Assembly (NCBI GenBank): GCA_964621185.1
Contig: CAZULM010000009.1
Coordinates: forward strand, 1-64,000
Direction: 5' to 3'
Origin: M3007 sp964621185
Lineage (GTDB): Bacteria > Bacteroidota > Bacteroidia > Chitinophagales > Saprospiraceae
DNA: 64,000 bases
Shown: piece after piece, positions 24,403 through 32,840 of the stretch
Numbering within the stretch: position 1 is the first letter of the stretch
Layout: each line of letters starts with the position of its first letter
Translations under genes and position numbers: made by a program
The notes under the pieces: model-generated
The model's database searches: none
Seen by the model: the letters and a program-made list of their open reading frames with translations, nothing else
What the model was told of the DNA's origin: nothing

Positions 24403-26001
24403 ATGAAGCGTCGCAATTTCCTGCACCATTCCGCCATCAGCGCAGCTGCTATCCCCAGCCTTTTTCATGCACTTTTTACCAGGCCAACGCTTGACGATGC
24501 CGCAGACAAGGACTTCCCGCTGCATGAAGCTACCATCGACACCCTGCAACAAAAAATGCAAAGCGGGGACTTGAGCGCCGAGTCCATCGCCCTGCAATAC
24601 CTGAAGCGTATCCGTGAAATAGATTCCAGAGGCCCCAAGCTGAACGCGGTCATAGAGCTCAACCCCGATGCCCTGGCCATCGCCCGCGCGCTCGACCGCG
24701 AGCGCCAGGCCGGCAAGCTGCGCGGCCCCTTGCACGGCATCCCTGTGCTGGTGAAAGACAACATCGACACCGGCGACAAAATGATGACCACCGCCGGCGC
24801 CCTGGCGCTGGAAGGGAACCGGGCCGCCCAGGATGCCTTCATCATTAGGCAACTGCGGGCTGCCGGCGCGGTGCTGCTCGGCAAGACCAACCTGAGCGAA
24901 TGGGCCAATTTCCGCTCCACCCGCTCTTCCAGCGGCTGGAGCAGCCGCGGCGGCCAAACCAAAAATCCCTATCTGCTCGACCGCAGCCCCTGCGGCTCCA
25001 GCTCTGGCTCGGGCACTGCCGTCGCGGCCAACCTCTGCGCCCTGGCCATCGGCACCGAAACCAATGGCTCCATCTCCTGCCCTTCTTCCATCAATGGGAT
25101 CGTCGGCATAAAACCAACGGTAGGCTTGCTCAGCCGATCGGGCATCATCCCCATTTCCAAAACCCAGGATACCGCAGGGCCGATGGCAAGGACGCTGCGC
25201 GATGCCGCCATCCTGCTCGGCGCGCTCACGGGGGTGGACAGCGCCGATGTGGCCACGCAGGAGAGCAAGGGGAAATCATACACAGACTATGCCCAATTCC
25301 TGGACAAGAACGCCTTGAAGGGCAAACGCATCGGCGTGGAAAAATCCTTTCTGAAGGGGCATGAGGGCGTCACAGCCCTGCTGCAGGATGCCATGGAAAC
25401 GATGAAAAAACTGGGCGCCACCCTGGTAGAAGTAGAACTGGAGGCGCAGTTGAAAGAGACAGGCGACGCCGAATATGCGGTGCTCTGCTACGAATTCAAA
25501 GACGGGGTGAACCAATATTTGGCCCAGGCCAACGCCAAAGTAAAATCGCTGGCAGAAGTCATTGATTTCAACCGGAAAAACGAAGCCAAAGCCATGCCCT
25601 GGTTCAAACAGGAAATACTGGAAACTTGCCAGGAAAAAGGCGGATTGGATGCACAAGAATACCGCGATGCCCTTGAAAAAGTGGTGAATACGAGCCGCAA
25701 CGCCATCGACGGGCTGCTCCGCGACAAGCAACTGGATGCCATCATCGGCCCGGCCAACGGCCCTTCCTGGTGCATCGACCTGGTGAACGGCGATGCTTTT
25801 ACGGGCTATGGGGCCTATTCCCCCGCCGCTATGGCCGGCTATCCCTCCATCACGGTGCCGATGGGCATGGTGCACGAACTGCCCATCGGACTGGCATTTA
25901 CCGGAACGGCGTATGGGGAACCCGGCTTGATCGCCCTCGCGTACGCATACGAGCAAGCGTCGCAGAAACGAGAAGCGCCAAAATTTCTACCGGGCAACTA
26001 A
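24403..26001 (+). CDS. Amidase signature hydrolase with Tat-like signal
   Basis: A 532-residue amidase-signature enzyme that hydrolyses carbon-nitrogen amide bonds. The Ser-cisSer-Lys triad can be placed at K118 (VLVKDN), S199 (PCGSSSGSG) and S223 (ETNGSIS); the spacing of 24 between the serines is canonical. The N-terminus MKRRNFLHHSAISAAAIPSL has the twin-arginine RRxFL pattern, so export by Tat to the periplasm is likely, which argues against a GatA role in tRNA amidation. Its stop overlaps that of the convergent receptor gene (shared CTAA at 25998-26001). Substrate unknown. Confidence 0.9.
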   Translation: MKRRNFLHHSAISAAAIPSLFHALFTRPTLDDAADKDFPLHEATIDTLQQKMQSGDLSAESIALQYLKRIREIDSRGPKLNAVIELNPDALAIARALDRERQAGKLRGPLHGIPVLVKDNIDTGDKMMTTAGALALEGNRAAQDAFIIRQLRAAGAVLLGKTNLSEWANFRSTRSSSGWSSRGGQTKNPYLLDRSPCGSSSGSGTAVAANLCALAIGTETNGSISCPSSINGIVGIKPTVGLLSRSGIIPISKTQDTAGPMARTLRDAAILLGALTGVDSADVATQESKGKSYTDYAQFLDKNALKGKRIGVEKSFLKGHEGVTALLQDAMETMKKLGATLVEVELEAQLKETGDAEYAVLCYEFKDGVNQYLAQANAKVKSLAEVIDFNRKNEAKAMPWFKQEILETCQEKGGLDAQEYRDALEKVVNTSRNAIDGLLRDKQLDAIIGPANGPSWCIDLVNGDAFTGYGAYSPAAMAGYPSITVPMGMVHELPIGLAFTGTAYGEPGLIALAYAYEQASQKREAPKFLPGN

Positions 26002-28454
26002 AACTCTACAACAATACCCACGCTGGGCAGCAGCGAACCTTCCGTGTTTTCCAAAATCAAGGGAATGGCGTTGCTGCCATCGGGACTGAGCGGTTTGCCG
26101 TCGGTAGTCAGGAATGCAGTACCGTCGGCCGTGCGTTGAAACGTATAGTTTGGCGGTGCGGGGTTCACCGTATTGAGCAGGTTCTGGATATCGATAAATA
26201 CATCGAGGGAAGCGCGCCTGAAGTTCCATTTTTTGTCGATGCGCATGTCCAGTTGGCTGAAATTGCCGAGACGCTGGCTGTTCAGGCGGCTGTTGTCGAG
26301 CACACCGGTGCCGATGGACGCGTAATTCAGCCGACTGGCTTCCAGGTCGAGCGGTGTGAACGGAACGCCGCCCTGCAACCTATATTTAATGCCCAATTCC
26401 CAGTTTCGCCGGAATTTATAACCCGACAGCAGCGATAACAGATGGCGGTTATCCCAGGCCGAAGCGATGAGCTGGCCGTCGATGTTGCTGAATTTTGACC
26501 AAAAAAGCGTGTAAGACCCGGTGAAATACAGGTTTTGATTCAATTTTTGCTGGGCAAACAGCTCCAGCCCGTAGGCTTTGCCGGTACCTGTAGCCAATAC
26601 CCTTTCATTGCCCAGTACGCCGAAACCGCCGCCCTGGTTGGCCAGTGAAACGCCGTTGAAGGCGCTTACCGGGTAATCGGCGTATTGTTTGTAAAATCCT
26701 TCCAAGGTGAAACGCAGCACCCGGGAGGGTACAAATTCCAGCCCCGCAACATAGTGATCGCATTGAAGGTATGGCTGGTTTTTATTAACCAACTGCCCCT
26801 GATCATCCCGGTAGCCCAGAACGGTGTACAGCGGCGTTTTGTAATAGCGGCCGATGGAGGCGTTGGCTTTCCATTTTGACGCAAGGGCATAGCTTATGCT
26901 CAGCCTGGGGCTGATGGTGTTCAGCAAGTTGGCGCCATTGTCGGTAAAGGAATTGCCATCTGCCCGGATGCCTGCTGAAACGCCAAGCTTGCCATCCAGG
27001 AAGGTGCGGTTGGCTTGTCCGAACAGTCCAAATTTGAAAAAGTCGATGGCGGTATTGAACCTGACTTCTGTAGCGGGCTGCACGATATTGCCAGAAGAGT
27101 CGCGTACCTCCGCGCGCAGGCGGGCATACGAGCTGTTGTTGTATTTCACGAACTGCGCCATTGCCCCGGCGCTGAATTTCCAGTTGCCGGTGTAGCGGTT
27201 GTAATCGAAGCGGAGTTTGTTCTCTATCTCCTGGCTTTGGATGCCCAGGATGCGTTTTGTCTCGTCGCGCTGCTGGCCATCGCTGTTGTCGGCGAACTGG
27301 TCGAGCTGGTTGTCCAGCATGTTCCGGCTGAAAGTCAGGTTCCAAAAACCGTTGTTTATCAGGCGTTTAAGCGCGAAGCCCTGGGTGTAGTTCCACTGGT
27401 TTACGCCGGGAACGGAGCTGAGTATATAGAGGTTCTCCGGGGTAGCATCCTTGGGTGCTTCGAAATAAAAATCGTCGATGGCGCCTACACCGAGTGCTGT
27501 GAAGGTGGTTTTTGCATTGATTTTATGCGTCACTTTGTACTGGAAATCCCAGTAATCGGGGCGGATGGGCAGCCCGATGGCTTCAAACAGCAGCTGGAGG
27601 TAAGAGCGCCGGGCAGAGGCGAGAAAAGTCGTTTTGCCATTTTTTTTACCCAATGGCCCTTCTGCCGTGAATGCCGTTTCGGAAGCGCCCACCCTGACGT
27701 TTCCCTGAAAGCGCTCGGCGTTGCCGTCGCGCTGGCGGAATTGGAACACCGACGAAAGCGTGTTGTCATAGCGGGCATTAAAAGCGCTGGTTGCCAGGGT
27801 AGCGTCTTCAATAAACGACACATTTAGTATGCCGGCTGGCCCTCCAGCAGCACCCTGTGTCGTGAAGTGGTTGATGACCGGTATCTCGACCCCATCCAGG
27901 TAAAAAACATTTTCACTGGGGCCACCGCCGCGGATAATCAGGTCGTTCCGAAAGCCGCCGCCGGTACCAGCCACCCCGCCAACGCCGGGCAGGGCCTGTA
28001 CCACCCGGCTGATATCAAAGTTGCCGCCCGGGTTGCTTTTGATCTCCTCAGCCGACAGGTTTTGAATGGACAGGGGCGTTTCGATGGAAGCAATGCGGAC
28101 GGAGCGGTTCTCCGACACAAGCACCTCGCCCAGCGATTTGCTGTCGGGCTCCAGCTCAAAATTAAGCTGGCTGACATTTCCGGTTGTGATGACGACGTTG
28201 AATTTGGTTTGGGGCGCATACCCCAGGTACATGGCCACCACATTGTACGATTTGGGCGGTATTCCCGCAATGCGAAAATTCCCGGCAATGTCGGTGACAG
28301 CGCCAAAATCGCTGTTGTCGATCTTGATGGTAACCCCAATGAGTGCTTCCTGGCTGAGTTTGTCCTTGACAGAACCGGTAAGGGTGCCGGTGTTTTGGGC
28401 CAGGATTTGCGCGGAAAGAACGGTACAGGAGAGGAGAAGCGAGAAATAGCGCAT
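25998..28454 (-). CDS. TonB-dependent receptor with CarboxypepD_reg-like domain
   Basis: An 818-residue receptor from the ATG at 28454 (MRYFSLLLSCTVLSAQILAQ signal peptide); an ATG 15 bp upstream would add five residues and cannot be excluded. A carboxypeptidase-regulatory-like domain (about 22-105, TGSVKDKLSQEALIGVTIK) is followed by a plug domain with ISRVVQALPGVGGVAGTGGG and FYLDGVEIP, and by the TonB-dependent barrel, ending SVGIVVEF. It transports an unidentified ligand across the outer membrane. No SusD-like partner is adjacent. Convergent with the amidase gene. Confidence 0.9.
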   Translation of the reverse strand: MRYFSLLLSCTVLSAQILAQNTGTLTGSVKDKLSQEALIGVTIKIDNSDFGAVTDIAGNFRIAGIPPKSYNVVAMYLGYAPQTKFNVVITTGNVSQLNFELEPDSKSLGEVLVSENRSVRIASIETPLSIQNLSAEEIKSNPGGNFDISRVVQALPGVGGVAGTGGGFRNDLIIRGGGPSENVFYLDGVEIPVINHFTTQGAAGGPAGILNVSFIEDATLATSAFNARYDNTLSSVFQFRQRDGNAERFQGNVRVGASETAFTAEGPLGKKNGKTTFLASARRSYLQLLFEAIGLPIRPDYWDFQYKVTHKINAKTTFTALGVGAIDDFYFEAPKDATPENLYILSSVPGVNQWNYTQGFALKRLINNGFWNLTFSRNMLDNQLDQFADNSDGQQRDETKRILGIQSQEIENKLRFDYNRYTGNWKFSAGAMAQFVKYNNSSYARLRAEVRDSSGNIVQPATEVRFNTAIDFFKFGLFGQANRTFLDGKLGVSAGIRADGNSFTDNGANLLNTISPRLSISYALASKWKANASIGRYYKTPLYTVLGYRDDQGQLVNKNQPYLQCDHYVAGLEFVPSRVLRFTLEGFYKQYADYPVSAFNGVSLANQGGGFGVLGNERVLATGTGKAYGLELFAQQKLNQNLYFTGSYTLFWSKFSNIDGQLIASAWDNRHLLSLLSGYKFRRNWELGIKYRLQGGVPFTPLDLEASRLNYASIGTGVLDNSRLNSQRLGNFSQLDMRIDKKWNFRRASLDVFIDIQNLLNTVNPAPPNYTFQRTADGTAFLTTDGKPLSPDGSNAIPLILENTEGSLLPSVGIVVEF

Positions 28455-28923
28455 CTTTTGGTCAAGCATGGTGAAAGACTATGCACTCAAAGCATTGGAA
28501 GGGCTTTGCCGGGCAATTGTCGTTGTGGTGTTTTCAATCTGCAAAAAGCACCCACACAACACGACATTGGCCTATTTGTTTTTCTATACCAAGCCAACTG
28601 CGAAAAGGTGAGCACAAACACCCTTGCACGGGGACATGGGTTTTGTTCGTAGTTTAAGCCGTTTTTGCGATTTATTGTATTGTAAAAAAGCGATTATTAA
28701 GATATTTTTACTAATTTTGGGATTGATTTATACAACTTAATATTAGGGCATTGCCCATTGCCTTATCGAATGTTGACCCGCCTCGCCTCTGCTGCAACGA
28801 CACCGAGGCTCAAGTAAAACTCCTGCCACAGAAATCCAGTCTCATCCAACATGCTTTACAGGTTTTCCACGCTGGGGAAAAACCACCGTTAACGGCACAT
28901 TCACCAATTAAAAACAATTAACT
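28455..28923. other. Divergent intergenic region, 469 bp
   Basis: Spacer between the TonB receptor (minus) and the secreted unknown (plus). A -7-like TAATTTTG lies at 28712-28719, but I find no TTTG at the right spacing. No coding frame is convincing. Confidence 0.45.
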
Positions 28924-29730
28924 ATGAAAAACATCATCATCCTACTGCTGTCAGCTTTCTGCTGTATGCCTGCAAAATCTTTTTCCCAAACCAATGCCCA
29001 GAACCAAACGCGCTATACCCTCTACGCGTATATGAAAGTAGCCCCGGACATGGAAGACGAGTACCTGAAAATGGAAAAAGCCTACAAAAAGATCCATGCC
29101 GCGGCAAAAAAAGCGGGCAAGCTTGAAACATGGTCCCTGGCGCGCGTGGTGATGCCCGCTGGCGCACACACCGAGTACAACTACGTAGCCAGGAACGTGC
29201 TGGTAGGCGGCGAACAACTGGCCAACTACATGGAAGGCGGCTACGACCCAAATTGGATGTCGGGCCTGAGCAAAGAAGAAATAGACCTGGTGAACCGCAC
29301 CGACAAGATACGGACGATGGTGAAAGCTGAACTGTGGTCGCAGGTTGATGGCGTTTTTGCGCCAGATATGAGCGATACCAAGCTCGCCGTATATAACTAT
29401 TTCAGCTCGCCCGAGGGCAAAACCCGTGCCGACCACACTAAAATGGAACAGGACATCTGGAAGCCCGTACACGCTGCCCGTGTGCACGACGGGAAAATGA
29501 AGGGCTGGGCTTTGCTCGAAATGAACTTGCCTTTCGGCACTTCCATGCCTTACAACATGATCACCGTCGATCTATACACAGGTATGAAGCAGTACCTTGC
29601 GCCTTGGTTCGACGAGTATTTCAAGATAATCCATCCGGGCAAGAACCTGGACAACCTGATGACGCAAACCCAGGCTGCTGCCACGCTCACCAAAGGGGAG
29701 CTTCACTGGATCATTGATCGGCTTGAATAG
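28924..29730 (+). CDS. Secreted protein of unknown function, two similar halves
   Basis: A 268-residue exported protein: MKNIIILLLSAFCCMPAKSFSQ is a signal peptide. The mature part is charged and seems to contain two alpha-beta units of similar layout (TLYAYMKVAPDMEDEYLKME near residue 31, then MEQDIWKPVHAARVHDGKMK and WALLEMNLPFGTS). This recalls dimeric ferredoxin-like (ABM-type) folds, but that is only a shape impression. Similar hypothetical proteins occur in Bacteroidota as far as I recall. It is monocistronic and is followed by a clear terminator. Confidence 0.75.
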   Translation: MKNIIILLLSAFCCMPAKSFSQTNAQNQTRYTLYAYMKVAPDMEDEYLKMEKAYKKIHAAAKKAGKLETWSLARVVMPAGAHTEYNYVARNVLVGGEQLANYMEGGYDPNWMSGLSKEEIDLVNRTDKIRTMVKAELWSQVDGVFAPDMSDTKLAVYNYFSSPEGKTRADHTKMEQDIWKPVHAARVHDGKMKGWALLEMNLPFGTSMPYNMITVDLYTGMKQYLAPWFDEYFKIIHPGKNLDNLMTQTQAAATLTKGELHWIIDRLE

Positions 29731-29782
29731 GTTTTTTTGCACCGCGTGTGGCTAAAATCATCGGCTTTGCGCAATGATGCAG

Positions 29783-29823
29783 GGCGTGTTTGCGTAATCT
29801 ATCGGCGCAAGCACGCCTTTTTT
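29783..29823 (+). terminator. Rho-independent terminator
   Basis: GGCGTGTTTGCG (29783-29794) pairs with CGCAAGCACGCC (29806-29817), with one G-U pair, and six T residues follow at 29818-29823. It ends the transcript of the gene at 28924-29730. Confidence 0.85.
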
Positions 29824-29846
29824 CAACACCCATTTATTCCCTGTAA

Positions 29847-30083
29847 ATGAAATTCGTTTTTTTCTCCTTCCTCCTGCTGGCTTTCAACTGCCAACCGAGA
29901 CCTTCCAGCTATGAGCCGGCGCTTTTGGTTTATTTCAACCCGATGACGATCCCCGACACCCTTCACATAGAAGTCGCAAGCCAGCAGGATACGCATCATG
30001 AAGGGCAAAATATCCCCAACGACTTGTTTTTTGGCACTATGCCCAAACCCGCGATCAGGCGCTTCCCGATTCCAGGGTTTTAA
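29847..30083 (+). CDS. Possible small exported protein
   Basis: A 78-codon frame that starts with a hydrophobic, signal-like segment (MKFVFFSFLLLAFNCQ). The Cys at 15 lacks a good lipobox. The rest is polar and shows no known domain. It lies alone between a terminator and hairpin repeats; it may be a short real gene, a remnant or chance. Confidence 0.3.
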   Translation: MKFVFFSFLLLAFNCQPRPSSYEPALLVYFNPMTIPDTLHIEVASQQDTHHEGQNIPNDLFFGTMPKPAIRRFPIPGF

Positions 30084-30347
30084 TAGGATAGCGCGACATT
30101 CTTGTCGCCCGAAAAAGGCCATTTATGGCCGTGAAATACGGGCGTGTGCAGCTGTATCCTACAGCATGAAAACAAAATGCTAACTTTGTTCCCGGCTTTC
30201 TGCGCATCTCCAAATTGCCCCACCGGCTTTCCCTACCTTTACCTATAACCACCGAAAAGTGGTTTGCGAAAATATCAGGGGGTAAATCTTTGATAATCAA
30301 TATGATCCATCCTGAAAACATCCCAAATCACTGAAATCCTGGTTTAC
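30084..30347. repeat. Short palindromes upstream of P-type ATPase gene
   Basis: Two small hairpins sit close together: GCGAC-N6-GTCGC at 30093-30108 and GGCCATTTATGGCC at 30117-30130. The rest of this 264-bp stretch before the ATPase start shows nothing I can name. Confidence 0.5.
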
Positions 30348-32840
30348 ATGCCCGACAAACTTTTCAACATCAAAGGATTGAGCGCAGAGGAGGTGCTGCA
30401 TGCAAGGGCACAGCACGGCCACAACGCGTTGGACTTTAAAAAGGAACATGGCTTTTTGCAGGCTGTTGTCAGCCTTTTGAAAGAGCCGATGGTGCTGCTG
30501 TTGTTCCTGGCCGCTACGATCTACCTCATCAGCGGCAACACGGGCGACGCGGTTTTTATGGCCGCGGCCATCGTGTTGGTTTCCGCCATCTCCCTGTACC
30601 AGGATTCGAGGAGCCGCAACGCACTTGCCCAATTGAAAGCGCTTTCCCAACCCCACTGTAAGGTTATCCGCGATGGGGCGGTGCAAGAAATCAACAGCGA
30701 TGAGCTGGTGATCGGCGACTGCATGATGATAGAGGAAGGTGCCCCTGTGGCCGCCGATGGCACCATCGTACATTCCAATGATTTTTCGGTGGACGAATCC
30801 ATTCTGACAGGCGAATCCTTGGCAGTTTTTAAGGATGCCGGAAATGCGGACAATTCCGTTTTCAGGGGCACGACCGTGGCGAGCGGCCTGGCCATCGTCA
30901 CGGTGACCGCCGTGGGCAACGACACCCAATTGGGCAAGATCGGCAAGAGCCTCGATAGTATCGAAGAGGAAAAAACGCCCTTGGAAATACAGATCGGCAG
31001 TTTTGTGAAGAAAATGGTGGTCGCTGGTTTCGTCGTGTTCGCCATCGTTTGGGCCATCAACTACAACAATTCCCGCGATTTGACAGACAGCTTGCTCAAA
31101 GCCCTTACCCTGGCCATGAGCATATTGCCGGAGGAAATCCCGGTTGCGTTCACCACGTTCATGGCGCTCGGCTCCTGGCGCCTGATGAAGATGGGCATCG
31201 TGGTGAAACAAATGAAGACCGTGGAAACCCTGGGCAGCGCCACCGTGATCTGTACCGACAAAACAGGCACCATCACCGAGAACAAGATGAGCCTGGCCAA
31301 GCTGTACGTTTTTCCGGAAAACCAAATCTCGGAACCAGGCGGGGCGCTGGGCGAGCACGCAAAGGAACTTGTCAGGGCAGCCATGTTTGCCAGTGAGCCT
31401 ATCCCCTTCGACCCTATGGAGATTGCCTTGCACCGGGCTTATGCCAAGGCCTTCCCCACCGACGAGCGGCCCCAGTTCCAGATGCTGCACGAATACCCCT
31501 TGGGCGGGAAACCGCCATTGATGACCCATATTTTTGGCGACAAACAGGGGCGGCGCATCGTTGCCGCCAAAGGTGCGCCGGAAGCGCTGATTCGGGCTTC
31601 CAAGCTCACGGAAACCGAAACACGGCAGATTGAAGCCGCCTTGAACACCATGACCGCCTCGGGATACCGGGTGCTTGGCGTGGGCGAGGCCACGCTCGCG
31701 AGCGATAAATATCCCGAAAGCCAAACCGAATTTGAGTTCCAGTTCAAGGGCCTGGTGGCCTTTTATGACCCCCCTAAGCCCAATATCAAGGCTGTTTTGG
31801 AAGAATTTTACACCGCCGGCATCCAGGTGAAAATCGTGACGGGCGACAACGCCGCAACCACCGGGGCGATTGCCCAGCAAGTTGGCCTAAGGGGGCATGA
31901 CCAAATAGTGTCTGGGGAAACGCTGATGCAATGGGCAGATGCTGAATTGCGGGAAAAGGTGGCGGATACCCATGTGTTCACCCGCATGTTCCCCGAAGCC
32001 AAGCTGCGGATCATCAACGCCCTGAAAGCCAACAAGGAAATCGTGGCCATGACGGGCGACGGCATCAATGACGGCCCTGCCCTGAAGGCGGCGCATATCG
32101 GCATCGCGATGGGCAAAAAAGGCACAGAGATCGCCAAACAAGCGGCATCGCTGGTGTTGCTGGAAGACGACCTTTCCAAGATGGCAGATGCCGTAGCCAT
32201 GGGCCGCAAGATTTACGACAACCTGAAAAAAGCCATCCAGTACGTTATTTCCATCCATATCCCGATCATCCTGACGGTCTTTCTGCCGCTGGCCCTGGGC
32301 TGGGTTTACCCCAATATCTTTTCCCCGGTGCACGTCATTTTTCTGGAATTGATCATGGGCCCAACCTGCTCCATTATTTATGAAAATGAACCGATGGAAC
32401 GGAATACCATGCGCCAAAAGCCCCGGCCGTTTACCCGCACTTTTTTCAACTGGAAAGAGCTGGCCACCAGTGTGCTGCAGGGCTTGGCGATCACGGCGGG
32501 GGTGTTGTTGGCCTACCAATACGCTGTGTCGCAAGGGTTTGGGGAGGCTGTTACCCGCACCATGGTTTTCAGCACGCTGGTCAGCGCCAATATTTTCCTC
32601 ACCTTGGTCAACCGCTCGTTCTACTATTCCATTTTCACGACTATCCGATACAAGAACAATTTGGTGCCACTGGTCATTTTGGCGACGCTGCTGTTGTCGG
32701 GCCTGCTTATTTATGTAGCCCCATTGGCGAAGTTTTTTGAATTTGAAGCGCTGGATTTAGGGCCCTTGTGTTACAGCATCGCAATCGGGTTCGTATCGGT
32801 GATTTGGTATGAAGGGGTGAAGTGGCGGGCGCGGGCCTAA
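30348..32840 (+). CDS. Cation-translocating P-type ATPase (P2-like)
   Basis: An 830-residue ion pump. Core motifs are complete: TGES at 154-157 (actuator), PEEIP at 261-265 in transmembrane helix 4, phosphorylation site D304 in DKTGT, and further on VTGDN and MTGDGINDGPALK. The overall layout (cation ATPase N-terminus, about ten membrane helices, C-terminal helices) fits the calcium/P2 group. The usual PEGLP of calcium pumps is PEEIP here, so ion specificity is uncertain. The stop overlaps the convergent fucosidase stop by four bases (CTAA). Confidence 0.92.
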   Translation: MPDKLFNIKGLSAEEVLHARAQHGHNALDFKKEHGFLQAVVSLLKEPMVLLLFLAATIYLISGNTGDAVFMAAAIVLVSAISLYQDSRSRNALAQLKALSQPHCKVIRDGAVQEINSDELVIGDCMMIEEGAPVAADGTIVHSNDFSVDESILTGESLAVFKDAGNADNSVFRGTTVASGLAIVTVTAVGNDTQLGKIGKSLDSIEEEKTPLEIQIGSFVKKMVVAGFVVFAIVWAINYNNSRDLTDSLLKALTLAMSILPEEIPVAFTTFMALGSWRLMKMGIVVKQMKTVETLGSATVICTDKTGTITENKMSLAKLYVFPENQISEPGGALGEHAKELVRAAMFASEPIPFDPMEIALHRAYAKAFPTDERPQFQMLHEYPLGGKPPLMTHIFGDKQGRRIVAAKGAPEALIRASKLTETETRQIEAALNTMTASGYRVLGVGEATLASDKYPESQTEFEFQFKGLVAFYDPPKPNIKAVLEEFYTAGIQVKIVTGDNAATTGAIAQQVGLRGHDQIVSGETLMQWADAELREKVADTHVFTRMFPEAKLRIINALKANKEIVAMTGDGINDGPALKAAHIGIAMGKKGTEIAKQAASLVLLEDDLSKMADAVAMGRKIYDNLKKAIQYVISIHIPIILTVFLPLALGWVYPNIFSPVHVIFLELIMGPTCSIIYENEPMERNTMRQKPRPFTRTFFNWKELATSVLQGLAITAGVLLAYQYAVSQGFGEAVTRTMVFSTLVSANIFLTLVNRSFYYSIFTTIRYKNNLVPLVILATLLLSGLLIYVAPLAKFFEFEALDLGPLCYSIAIGFVSVIWYEGVKWRARA

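Noticed and set aside
30297..31880. Minus-strand frame of 527 codons
   Set aside because: Antisense to the P-type ATPase gene, whose motifs are complete.
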